NCBI GenBank assembly: GCA_041391665.1
Contig: JAWKNO010000002.1
Coordinates: 1,488,001-1,552,000, forward strand
Reading direction: 5' to 3'
Length of the DNA: 64,000 nucleotides
DNA from: Bacteroidia bacterium
GTDB lineage: Bacteria; Bacteroidota; Bacteroidia; J057
Shown here: one piece after another, positions 37,301 to 44,994 of the stretch
How positions within the stretch are numbered: position 1 is the stretch's first letter
Layout of the letters: each line of letters begins with the position of its first letter
Position numbers and translations under genes: made by a program
Notes under the pieces: generated by a model
What the model was told of the DNA's origin: nothing
Databases searched by the model: none
What the model saw: only the letters and a program-made list of their open reading frames with translations

Positions 37301-39327
37301 TGAATGCGGGTCCGGATGTGTTCCTCTGCGAAGAAGGACTGGGCGACTTCCTCAACGGCAGTGTGGCCGCTACCAACCATGCGCCCCAACCGATCAGCTA
37401 CCACTGGCAGCCTTCTTTGGGCCTGAGCGACCCGAATGTGCCCAATCCGTATGCACGCCCAACCCAGACGACGATCTACACGCTGGTAGGCACATCGGTG
37501 AATGGGTGTAGTTCGGATGTCACGACCCTCGATACGCTGAGCACGGTAACGGTACATGTCAATCCGCTGCCGGTGGCTTCGGCCGGACCGGACACGGCGA
37601 TGTGTGTGGGCGACCAGATTCAGCTGCAGGGTTTTGCCTCCGGCGCAGGGCCCAACTATCAGTACTTCTGGACCCCGGCGACGCCGGGAACGATCTCGAA
37701 CCCCAACTCTGCGACGCCGACGATCCAGCCGTTGCAGACGACGACCTATACCTTGGTGGTATTGTCCAATGGCTGTTACAGTGAAGGCGATCAGATCGAT
37801 GTGATCGTCGATACCAAGCCGACGGTCGATGCCGGTCAGAATGAATCGATCTGTCTGGGCGACAGTGTGATCCTGCCGGGCCGAGCCGATGGCGACCCCG
37901 ATGCGACGTTCTACACCTACCATTGGAGTCCGGCCACGGGGTTGAGCAATCCGAATATTGCCCAGCCGCTGGCCAGCCCTTCGACCACGACGACCTACAC
38001 CCTCGAAGCCAGTTCCAACTTCGGTTGTGGCTCCGACCAGGATGTGATTGTCATCACGGTCAAGCCGACGCCGGAGGTGCAGGCCCTGAGTGCCGACACC
38101 GTGATCTGCGAAGGCGATGAAATCGTGCTGCGGGCGACCCATAGCTGGACAACCCCCACCGGCAGTCCGGTGGTGTACACCTGGACCCCGGCCAACCAGA
38201 TCAGCGGTTCGCCTTTCCTGCCCCAGGTAACGGCTTCGCCGACCCAGACGACCCTTTACACGGTGCAGGCTTCGGTGGCTTCGGCGGACTGTCCGACCTT
38301 TGACCGGGTACTGGTAACAGTGAGTCCGAAAGTCGTGGCGGGCGTGAGTGCCGACACCACCCGGATTTGTAGTGATGAAGAAACGCTGTTGACCGCCACG
38401 GGCGGACTGGGCAATGCGACCTATACCTGGTCGCCCGCCACGGGTCTGAGCGATGCCGGCACAGCGACGCCGATGGCAGGCCCCGATACGACGACCACTT
38501 ACACCGTCATTGTCAGTGAGGGTGCCTGTGCTGATACGGCAGATATTACCATTGATGTCAACCCGACCCCCAAGGCCGGGTATTTCACCTCGGCACCGGG
38601 CGGTTGTGCACCGTTGGTGGTCTCGTTTATGGAAAATGCCGAAGGCGCCATCAGCTTTGAGTGGGACTTTGGCGATGGCAGCGGCGTGGTCAACGGGCCC
38701 AACCCCACCCATGTGTTTGAACTGCCGGGCAGTTATACCGTAACGCTCAAGGCCATTGGCGTGGGCGGCTGTGGCGATGAGATCACGATGGCTACCATTG
38801 AAGTATCCGAAGATATGCTCGCCGATTTCCGCTCCGAGCCCGCAGCCAACGAGACCTTATCCTTGCCAGGGGCGACGGTAGGGTTTATTGACCTGTCGCA
38901 AAACGCCGTGTCCTGGTTCTGGGACTTTGGCGATGGCAATGTGTCGAGAAATGCCAATCCTACCCATACCTATGAGCAGCCCGGAGAATACACCGTCAAG
39001 CTGACTGTTACGGATGTCAATGGCTGTGTCGAAACGGTAGAATACAGCAGCTACAAAGTGGTCATACCTGAAGTGATGATTCCCAATGTGTTTAGCCCCA
39101 ACAGCGATGGCATCAATGATGTCTTCCGGGTGCAGTACAATGGCAATGAGCCCTTTGCGGTGAAGGTATTTGACCGGTGGGGCAGAGGCTTTTTCACGGC
39201 CGATGCACCCAACAAAACCTGGGAAGGTACCGATGAAAATGGCAACAAGGCTCCGGAAGGCGTCTATTTCTACGCCATCTCCATCGGCGACAAAAACTAT
39301 GCAGGTAATGTTACGCTGGTGAGGTAG
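34390..39327 (+). CDS. Giant choice-of-anchor-L / PKD adhesin-like protein with T9SS type B signal
   Basis: The 1645-residue protein has a signal peptide ending TIISHAQ (ATG 34390), a choice-of-anchor-L domain (about 28-265: GSGIDIVPGSIIINCDT, GGTVLTTGSI, VFASNEYP), a Calx-beta-like segment (about 285-365), then roughly a dozen Ig/PKD-like units, two classic PKD domains (FEWDFGDGSGVVNG and FWDFGDGNVSRNANP), and a gliding-motility-associated C-terminal domain (VFSPNSDGINDVFRV ... VFDRWGRG ... GVYFYAI). The last is a T9SS type B signal. It should be exported to the surface as an adhesin or matrix protein. Bases about 37021-38700 are markedly GC-richer than both flanks, so the middle repeats may come from another source (see findings). 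Confidence 0.9.
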   Translation: MNIPLRLFFQLLSFSFLLGGTIISHAQVTVSTGVPFSQYVTQLEGSGIDIVPGSIIINCDTTNNTGTPAMGAFLGNGAAMGLPGGTVLTTGSITNATPPTGGSQGNNFPGDPTINALPQWGPPFNNTFDACAITFDFVPSCDTVKFRYVFASNEYPTFVNSIDDVFAAFIQGPGFPAFTNIATIPVTNAPVSISNVNAGNNAAFFVANAGGTGYNSRTVVLTGKAAVVPCQTYTLKFVIADESDQILDSGVFLEEVTCGEDPPAVIARNFNNPFSPEAVEECVNGYFTFYNPGDTTVPLTINFTILGTATSGADYVPLPSSVTIPAGKDSLNLPVTIIADGITEGPETLILALNILSCLSDTAVMTILDPFKVDAGPDQGVCSGVPAILGGAPDPLVTYTWQSNIGLQGPLNSANPTATLITTFQQTFNYVVHATDENACTDSDTVKVTFVPLPQADFFLPPAVCVNNVVTITFTKPPIPGATYVWDFGTNVSSVTGAGVGPYVVSWNTPGPKTVSVYVIDNNCVSNTVVKTITVNPIPTATFGALSPVCAGQPTLVNYTGSAQAGATFQWDTDGGLPSPLNGPGPHQLVWNTPGQKEIKLIVIDKGCPSPEFSQFVTVFPVPAATFTTADSVCEGDQVQVVYTGGAAPQASFAWNFDGGQVVNGSGIGPYTIYWPTSGTKQICLQVEENGCISTLFCKNVKVLSQPVASIAPVANQCFTGNSFNFTYNGTPANSISWIFGPDANPAVSNSFNPGAVSYINPGIKTVSVVVSKGGCISDTAKISFEVIPEPSAAFTTSSNGICSDDCITFSYSGIPQGPNQTYLWNFGSGSIPPTSTQPNPPCVTYFSGGVKTVTLTVSYKGCVVSSSQTVTINSRPIVSAGADVAFCEGDGGALINASVTGGTAPYFYSWTCSDPPNCGLSSNAVQDPTANPHVAQATDTVVYYLIVNDVNGCVSNIDSVQVTVKAKPRMNAGPDVFLCEEGLGDFLNGSVAATNHAPQPISYHWQPSLGLSDPNVPNPYARPTQTTIYTLVGTSVNGCSSDVTTLDTLSTVTVHVNPLPVASAGPDTAMCVGDQIQLQGFASGAGPNYQYFWTPATPGTISNPNSATPTIQPLQTTTYTLVVLSNGCYSEGDQIDVIVDTKPTVDAGQNESICLGDSVILPGRADGDPDATFYTYHWSPATGLSNPNIAQPLASPSTTTTYTLEASSNFGCGSDQDVIVITVKPTPEVQALSADTVICEGDEIVLRATHSWTTPTGSPVVYTWTPANQISGSPFLPQVTASPTQTTLYTVQASVASADCPTFDRVLVTVSPKVVAGVSADTTRICSDEETLLTATGGLGNATYTWSPATGLSDAGTATPMAGPDTTTTYTVIVSEGACADTADITIDVNPTPKAGYFTSAPGGCAPLVVSFMENAEGAISFEWDFGDGSGVVNGPNPTHVFELPGSYTVTLKAIGVGGCGDEITMATIEVSEDMLADFRSEPAANETLSLPGATVGFIDLSQNAVSWFWDFGDGNVSRNANPTHTYEQPGEYTVKLTVTDVNGCVETVEYSSYKVVIPEVMIPNVFSPNSDGINDVFRVQYNGNEPFAVKVFDRWGRGFFTADAPNKTWEGTDENGNKAPEGVYFYAISIGDKNYAGNVTLVR

Positions 39328-39345
39328 AAAAATCATGTAAAAATT

Positions 39346-39386
39346 AAAAGGCTGAAATCAGTTGTTACTGATTTCAGCCTTTTCTT
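39346..39386. terminator. Bidirectional terminator after the giant adhesin gene
   Basis: A perfect 17-bp stem (AAAAGGCTGAAATCAGT with ACTGATTTCAGCCTTTT, loop TGTT) follows the stop codon by 18 bp and is followed on the plus strand by TTTTCTTTT. Confidence 0.9.
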
Positions 39387-39713
39387 TTCAGAGACATCTA
39401 TAACACCAGCAATCTGGCACTTCTTGGTAAAACAAGCGTACCGTCCCCACTGGAGGCAAAACAAAACATAAGGCATATTACTGGAATTAACATGAGCAAA
39501 ACAGCGCGGGTGCGTAGTTTTAGGGGGAATTTCATCTTGAGCAATGTTTGGGTTTACTACAATATAGAAGCTATTCCGGTTTATTAATAAAAGGGGAGGA
39601 TGCTGCTTTACAGAAACCGTGTAAGTTTTTTTACAATATGGGGCAATATCAATTGACCAATAAAAGGTCATATCAATCACCACTATATTACCAGCGACTT
39701 ATCCAGGGAGGGC
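39387..39713. other. Gene-free interval
   Basis: No recognisable gene, RNA or repeat is seen. A 116-codon minus-strand frame (39333-39683) covers the adhesin terminator and has no motif, so it is not accepted as a gene. Confidence 0.4.
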
Positions 39714-40322
39714 CTATTCTACTACAAACCCCTTAAAACGAATCCATTCAGCGGTTTCCATTTTCACAAAATATAAACCCGGCGGAATTTCGGGAAAATT
39801 CAAATCCATCACGTGGTCTCCCATCAGGAAGTTTTGTTTTCCCGAAAAAAGTTCAATTCCCTGAGTAGAAATCACCGAAAGTTCCACCTCGCAGTTTTCC
39901 AAAGCCCGGCATTCAATGCTTACATGACCTGTATAGGTAGGGTTTGGGAAAAATTCACCCACAAGCAAAATCTCTCTTTCGATATTTGCTGAAAGAGTCT
40001 CGGATTGCTGAAAATTTCCCGATTCATCTTTATACCTGATCCGGTAAAAATAATCGATTCCCGGGACAACACTTTCATCCTCAACACTGTAGGAAGCATA
40101 CCCCTCATCGAATATACCGGTTTGAAGGGTTGCGAGCGGAGTAAAATGTTTCGCATCATCACTTTTTTCGACTACACAAACCGTAGAGAAATCAATATTC
40201 ATTTCCCAGGAAATCCTAAGATTTTCTTCTGAAGGTGTGATTGACAACTGGGTTATTACCTGGGCAAAGGTGCTGTTTGAAAGAAACAGAAGCAAGAAAA
40301 GGGTACTGGTCGTGATATTCAT
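39714..40322 (-). CDS. Small secreted protein with T9SS type A sorting domain
   Basis: The 202-residue product has a signal peptide ending SNSTFAQ, one fibronectin-III-like domain (about 22-110, with EKSDDAKHFTPLATL and YFYRIRYKDESG), and a C-terminal type A sorting domain (GEFFPNPTYTGHVSIEC ... GLYFVKMETAEWIRFKGFVVE). The passenger is too short to be an enzyme; a surface adaptor or adhesin role is only a guess. The next gene on the same strand starts 1.6 kb away, so it is probably transcribed alone. Confidence 0.75.
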   Translation of the reverse strand: MNITTSTLFLLLFLSNSTFAQVITQLSITPSEENLRISWEMNIDFSTVCVVEKSDDAKHFTPLATLQTGIFDEGYASYSVEDESVVPGIDYFYRIRYKDESGNFQQSETLSANIEREILLVGEFFPNPTYTGHVSIECRALENCEVELSVISTQGIELFSGKQNFLMGDHVMDLNFPEIPPGLYFVKMETAEWIRFKGFVVE

Positions 40323-40421
40323 GTGTTTTGTTTTCCAAATCAGAAAAAAATTCCCTCAACTTCCGATCTGTTCGACTATTATATATTACACATGAAACAA
40401 TTTACCCAATCGGGATAAAAA

Positions 40422-40466
40422 AAATCCGAAGAGAAACCTTTCAAATATTGTTTTCTCTTCGGATTT
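40422..40466 (-). terminator. Terminator of the orphan susD-like gene
   Basis: AAATCCGAAGAGAAA pairs with TTTCTCTTCGGATTT over 15 bp around a loop of about 14 nt; on the minus strand eight or more Ts follow. It lies 110 bp past the SusD-like stop codon. Confidence 0.8.
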
Positions 40467-40527
40467 GTCCTGAGATTTTTTTATTTATGGGATAGCAATT
40501 GTTAATTAACACACACAACGCTTGCGC

Positions 40528-40560
40528 AGTCTGCAGGTCAATAAGACTTGCAGACTTTTT
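40528..40560. other. Second hairpin in the 3' region of the orphan susD-like gene
   Basis: AGTCTGCAGGTC and GACTTGCAGACT pair over 12 bp with one G-T wobble around AATAA. The T-run follows on the plus strand, where no gene reads in. In the minus transcript it is a 3' UTR stem before the main terminator. Confidence 0.45.
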
Positions 40561-40574
40561 ACAAATAAACATCC

Positions 40575-41957
40575 CTATCGATTTACAGCAGTCTTTTCAT
40601 ATATGCCCGGATCGTCGGGCGCGTTGACATTATTGGACTGTTCATCATAAGGGATCACAAAGCGTTCTGGATAATCTGTAGCCGTGGGGGTATTAAGCAA
40701 AAAGGGCACATCGATATCCTGGTCTTCTTTTCTAAGCCTCCTCGCGTCATCAAATGCCGTGTAAGACCCAAAACCAGATACATACCGTTCTTCTATTACT
40801 TCGCGAAGAAAAGCTCTTACGGCATTTATGCCATCGGGATTTTCTATCCCCCCAACGATAAAGTCATCTTCTGAAAATGGCTCATAAACCATTGCATCTG
40901 TCTGGTTAAGTTTTTTAAACGCCAGTCCGCTATCGAGGAAACTGCGCAGTTCATTTAAATACACCAGGCCTTGTGACAACCCTTGCAAGCGGGCAGCAGT
41001 TTCTGCGAGGATCAGCAGATTTTCCTCATAGGTTACGAGTCCCTGTGGCTCCTGAGGTGCGGATACACCTTTGTTATTGGCGGAAAAAACAGCATCAATT
41101 GCCAAATAGGTTCGCCGCGAGGCTTCATTGGTTTTGCTATGATTTCTACCTGAGGCAAGGAGCTCCATCAGAAAACTATTATCTGTACCTATTTGGCCGG
41201 CGTATTGGCCGGCGAGTGCTTCATAAAACTTATTTTGCTGGGCGGTACCCGTAATCAATGCCGGATAAAACTTCATCGAATTTTCGGCAGAAGAAATACC
41301 ATTTAAAGCCGATGAGTAGGCATTAGAATAATCTTTTGCCTGCAGAAAAAAACGGGCCTTTAAAGTGGCGGCGGCTTCTGCCCATTTTCCGGCATCACCC
41401 TTATAATAGATATCATAATCAAGTACTTGTGATTGAGCAACTTCCAGATCGGCAATTGCTTCGTCCAGCAAATCCTGAATGGCATCATATACAATCAACT
41501 GATCATCAAATTTAGGATTGATCACGTTTGGCCGAAGAATATCAGAATAGGGAACATCACCAAAAATCGAAGCCAGGGTGCCCATAATATACGCTTCCAT
41601 GACTTTGGCAATTCCTATGTGCAGCAGATTATCCTGCATATTATTTCGCACTTCGCGCAACAAGGTTATGGCACCCGGATACGCAGCCAGCCACGCATCA
41701 TTGGTCTCTTCTGAAGTAATTTTATAGTCATATAATAAACGATAGCTGCCGGTATAACCAACAAGTTGCCCACTCCAAAGGGCCGAAATTCGCTGCAAGT
41801 GGCCCACCTGCACTTCTACATTGGAAACCATAGCGTCGAGAAAATACGCCTCTGGGTCAAACGGCAATTTATCACCCGGCTTATTACCATCTAAAAATCC
41901 ACAGGAGGAAAAAATACCGGCAATCCAGATCAGAGAAACTAACAAAAGCTTTTTCAT
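40575..41957 (-). CDS. SusD/RagB-type outer-membrane lipoprotein without adjacent SusC
   Basis: The 460-residue product starts MKKLLLVSLIWIAGIFSSC, a lipoprotein signal with Cys19 as the lipid anchor. It then has the TPR-like SusD fold, with typical blocks VMEAYIMGTLASIFGDVPYSDIL, KADAGKW-type KGDAGKWAEAAATLKARFFLQ and a C-terminal EVIEERYVSGFGSYTAFDDARRLRK. SusD proteins sit on top of a SusC TonB-dependent channel and capture glycans or peptides. No SusC gene is next to it: its neighbours are the small T9SS gene downstream and a divergent NHL-Kelch gene upstream. The start is set at 41957 because the extra 19 residues from 42014 would bury the signal. Confidence 0.9.
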   Translation of the reverse strand: MKKLLLVSLIWIAGIFSSCGFLDGNKPGDKLPFDPEAYFLDAMVSNVEVQVGHLQRISALWSGQLVGYTGSYRLLYDYKITSEETNDAWLAAYPGAITLLREVRNNMQDNLLHIGIAKVMEAYIMGTLASIFGDVPYSDILRPNVINPKFDDQLIVYDAIQDLLDEAIADLEVAQSQVLDYDIYYKGDAGKWAEAAATLKARFFLQAKDYSNAYSSALNGISSAENSMKFYPALITGTAQQNKFYEALAGQYAGQIGTDNSFLMELLASGRNHSKTNEASRRTYLAIDAVFSANNKGVSAPQEPQGLVTYEENLLILAETAARLQGLSQGLVYLNELRSFLDSGLAFKKLNQTDAMVYEPFSEDDFIVGGIENPDGINAVRAFLREVIEERYVSGFGSYTAFDDARRLRKEDQDIDVPFLLNTPTATDYPERFVIPYDEQSNNVNAPDDPGIYEKTAVNR

Positions 41958-42092
41958 GAAATCAGACTTGAGTTTTACAAAATTAAGGTTCTTCTTGTAT
42001 GACAAATTAGCCATAACCGATAGAATTTTACAGATTTATTTTCATATTTCTCCCAAATTCATTCCCTTATCCTTTCCCAAATATCCCAGCTT

Positions 42093-43934
42093 ATGAACCG
42101 AATATTTTTTCTGGCCCTCTTTTCCTGCTTTCTGTATGCTATTGGGCAAACGCAGAACGCCCCTGTTTTACAATATCAATCCATCCCTGACTTTTTCCAG
42201 GTTCCCCCAGACGGTAACATCATTCAGCCTACCGGTGTTGCGGTCAATTCTCACGGGCATATATTCATTTTCAATAAAGGAAATCTTCAACTTGAAGAAT
42301 TCGACGCACAAGGCAGCTTTGTAAGGTCTATTGGCAAGGGGCTGTTCAAAGATCCCCACGGACTCAGGATCGATAAAAATGACAATATCTGGACGACCGA
42401 TCTCGATGCCCATGTTGTACTTAAACTCAGCCCGGAAGGAAGGGTACTGATGGTACTGGGGCAAAACGGAACTAGCGGACTTTACGATTCTCTTCGCAAT
42501 CGCGTACTGTTTTTCAAACCCGCCGATATTGCCTTTGCCCCCAACGGAGACTTATATATCGCCGACGGGTATGGCAACAGCCGTATGGTCAGACTCGACA
42601 AAAACGGAAACCTCATTCGCGCCTGGGGAGTCAAAGGCGGAGGAAAAGGCGATTTTGACAACCCACACAACGTGGTCATTCCCTCCAATAACCGGGTATA
42701 TGTTGCGGACAGAAATAACCGGCGGATTCAGGTGTTTAACCTCAATGGCGATTTTATCGCAGAATGGAAAAACCTGGGCAAACCCTGGGGGCTGACACTT
42801 TCTCCGGACAATCATATTTACATGACAGACGGAGATGTGGAAAAAATTCTGAAGCTAGATCTGGAAGGCAATATTAAAGGTATCATCAACTGTGGACCGG
42901 GAACCCAGATCGGTCAAATGCATGCAGCACATGGCATAACATCCGATTCACATGGCGCTTTATATGTAACCGAAGTGCTCAACTGGCGGGTACAAAAGTT
43001 TGTACCCGTACCGGGCATGTCCGGCAAATGGGAACAAATGCGCACGATCAATTCCCCCAAAGAGCGCAGTGAAAACGGTTTTGTAGAAGTGGATGGAAAG
43101 TTTTTTCTTCTGGGCGGGCGAAACATCCTCCGGATGGATATCTATAACCCGGCCACCCAAACCTGGACCACAGGTGCCAATCTGCCACAGGAAATCCACC
43201 ACTTTCAGCCGGTAAACTATCATGGGGAAATTTATATTCTCGGCGCCCTCACCGGGCCTTACCCTGGAGAAAAACCCATCGCGGATATTTACATTTATAA
43301 CCCCCAAACCAATCAATGGCGGATAGGAGGAAAAATCCCCCCCAACCGACTCCGGGGAGCTGCGGGAGTAACGGTCTATCAGGACAAAATTTATATAGTT
43401 GCTGGGATTCAAAATGGTCACATAGACGGGCATGTCAACTGGGTAGATGAATTTGATCCGAAAACCGGAAAATGGCGAAAACTGCCAGATGCACCTCATA
43501 CCAGAGACCATTTTCAGGTTGTTGTAGTTGATGGAAAAATGTACACCGCAGGAGGCCGAAACTCCTCACAAAAGACTGGTCAGTCCTTCGAACTCACCAT
43601 CGGAGCCATGGATATCTTCGATTTTGCAACAGAAAAATGGACGACAGCAACTACGCAAATCCCTACCCAGCGTGCCGGGAGCAGTAGCCTGAGTATAAAC
43701 GGAAAACTTGTGGTACTTTGTGGTGAAAGCGGAAGCCAGGAAGCTGGACACCGGGAGGTGGAAGTATATGATCCGCGAACCGAAACCTGGAGCAAATGGC
43801 CGGAAATGAACCAGGGTCGGCATGGGACAGGGGCAATCTATTATCAGGGCACTATTTATGTGGCAGCAGGTAGCGGAAATCGCGGAGGAGGCCCTGAACT
43901 GGATCGGCTGGATTACTATCCGGTGCCCCAATAA
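42093..43934 (+). CDS. Secreted NHL-repeat and Kelch-repeat double beta-propeller protein
   Basis: The 613-residue product has a signal peptide ending YAIGQ. Residues about 30-310 are six NHL repeats (QPTGVAVNSHGHIFI, DPHGLRIDKNDNIWT, PADIAFAPNGDLYIADGYGNSRMVRL, NPHNVVIPSNNRVYVADRNN), in a layout like the peptidyl-hydroxyglycine amidating-lyase propeller. Residues about 315-613 are Kelch repeats (GRNILRMDIYNPATQTWTTG, VNWVDEFDPKTGKWRKL, REVEVYDPRTETWSKWPEM). Two propellers in one secreted chain suggest binding of protein or sugar. No T9SS signal is visible at the C-terminus. Enzyme activity cannot be assigned. It is divergent from the orphan SusD gene. Confidence 0.85.
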   Translation: MNRIFFLALFSCFLYAIGQTQNAPVLQYQSIPDFFQVPPDGNIIQPTGVAVNSHGHIFIFNKGNLQLEEFDAQGSFVRSIGKGLFKDPHGLRIDKNDNIWTTDLDAHVVLKLSPEGRVLMVLGQNGTSGLYDSLRNRVLFFKPADIAFAPNGDLYIADGYGNSRMVRLDKNGNLIRAWGVKGGGKGDFDNPHNVVIPSNNRVYVADRNNRRIQVFNLNGDFIAEWKNLGKPWGLTLSPDNHIYMTDGDVEKILKLDLEGNIKGIINCGPGTQIGQMHAAHGITSDSHGALYVTEVLNWRVQKFVPVPGMSGKWEQMRTINSPKERSENGFVEVDGKFFLLGGRNILRMDIYNPATQTWTTGANLPQEIHHFQPVNYHGEIYILGALTGPYPGEKPIADIYIYNPQTNQWRIGGKIPPNRLRGAAGVTVYQDKIYIVAGIQNGHIDGHVNWVDEFDPKTGKWRKLPDAPHTRDHFQVVVVDGKMYTAGGRNSSQKTGQSFELTIGAMDIFDFATEKWTTATTQIPTQRAGSSSLSINGKLVVLCGESGSQEAGHREVEVYDPRTETWSKWPEMNQGRHGTGAIYYQGTIYVAAGSGNRGGGPELDRLDYYPVPQ

Positions 43935-44298
43935 ATCCAAAAACCGGGGCCGGGTGACATATATCACCTCTGATACAGATATCTATCTCCTTCCAAAGTG
44001 ATTTTTGTTATTCGGAACCATATCCCAGTCTCCTACCTTTGAAGAGAATTAAATGGTGAAACAGAGATTAAGTAAGGGTTAAACAGATTTTGAAGTCAGG
44101 TTACAGGTAACAACGTGAGGCAGGAAAATTGAGATGAATGGGAAACGGTTGTTGTCATTTAAATGGTTTTCAGACATTGTAGCTGTTACCTGTAACCGAT
44201 TCTTTTACAAAGGAAAAATTTTTAACGCAATAGGTAAGCGCTGGATTTCCATGTAAACGCCCCTTTCTGTACGCAAATCGCGCAGTGAGGGGTGTTTC
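43935..44298. other. Gene-free interval between the NHL-Kelch gene and the lipid operon
   Basis: No gene is supported in these 364 bases. The only structure seen is the 14-bp inverted-repeat pair at 44099-44197. Confidence 0.5.
44099..44197. repeat. 99-bp element bounded by 14-bp perfect inverted repeats
   Basis: GGTTACAGGTAACA at 44099-44112 is repeated in inverse as TGTTACCTGTAACC at 44184-44197, 71 bp apart. The size would suit a miniature inverted-repeat element or a long-range hairpin, but no target-site duplication is seen at its ends. Confidence 0.5.
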
Positions 44299-44970
44299 TT
44301 ATTTGGCCATTACCAACCAATCCCATCCAGGTTGCGGGAAAGTCAGGTCCTCCAGAAATCGAACCGAAAACTCCACCTCTTTTACAATCCCTTCCACACT
44401 TCCTCCCTGACAAAAGCGAGGTTCACCAAAAACCACCTCTCCTTTAAGGGGAAGCAGCAGCCCATTACCCTTCGGCAGACATCTTCCCAGGCCTTTCATA
44501 TAGACAGGAATATAAGGTATCTCCGGGTGTTCTTTCAACAAATGACCAATCCCCATTCGAAAAGGCTGGATAACTTCAGGCTTTCCCCGTGAACCTTCGG
44601 GAAAAAGTACGATTGACTGACCATTTTCCAATGCATCTTCCATCATTTTTAAGGGATCAGGATCGCCGGTTTCTTTTGGTCTTTTGCGTGGGATCAGAAT
44701 TGCATTCACCAAAAACCGCGTCCAGAAGGCTCTCTGCCCGGTATTTCCAAAATAATCGGCAGCAGCTACAGGGTGAACTTTCTCTATGATTTCCGCAGGC
44801 AAGGCGGACAAAATACTGATAGAATCCAGATGACTGTTGTGATTACCCACAAGGATAAACTGATCATATCTTCGAAGATGTTCAGTATTCCGGAAACTAA
44901 TCCCCAATACCCACCGAAGCATAGACCGTACAATCAGATGATACAGAATATATAAAAATATTTTTCGCAT
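44299..44970 (-). CDS. 1-acyl-glycerol-3-phosphate acyltransferase (PlsC-type)
   Basis: The 223-residue protein has a hydrophobic N-terminal helix and the acyltransferase blocks in order: I NHNSHLD (catalytic His and Asp), II-like ILIPRKRPKE, III FPEGSRGKPEV and IV YIPVYMKGLG. It transfers an acyl chain to a lysophosphatidate or similar acceptor at the inner membrane. It is the last gene of a four-gene minus-strand operon that also has a CdsA paralogue 24 bp upstream, a CDP-alcohol phosphotransferase and a hydrolase-like protein. A non-standard phospholipid substrate is therefore possible. Confidence 0.88.
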   Translation of the reverse strand: MRKIFLYILYHLIVRSMLRWVLGISFRNTEHLRRYDQFILVGNHNSHLDSISILSALPAEIIEKVHPVAAADYFGNTGQRAFWTRFLVNAILIPRKRPKETGDPDPLKMMEDALENGQSIVLFPEGSRGKPEVIQPFRMGIGHLLKEHPEIPYIPVYMKGLGRCLPKGNGLLLPLKGEVVFGEPRFCQGGSVEGIVKEVEFSVRFLEDLTFPQPGWDWLVMAK

Positions 44971-44994
44971 GACTTTTACCCGTTAGTTGAAGAA

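Noticed and set aside
36991..38712. Antisense open frame of 573 codons across the middle of the giant adhesin gene
   Set aside because: It is rich in Arg, Gly and His, has no recognisable domain and lies opposite a clear PKD-repeat coding frame. Its length is explained by the high GC of that block.
39333..39683. Minus-strand frame of 116 codons between the giant adhesin and the small T9SS gene
   Set aside because: It overlaps a strong bidirectional terminator and shows no domain.
40528..40560. Plus-strand terminator of an unseen small RNA
   Set aside because: No plus-strand promoter or gene was found between 40323 and 40528. The stem is more simply part of the 3' region of the minus-strand SusD gene, and is listed only as a hairpin.
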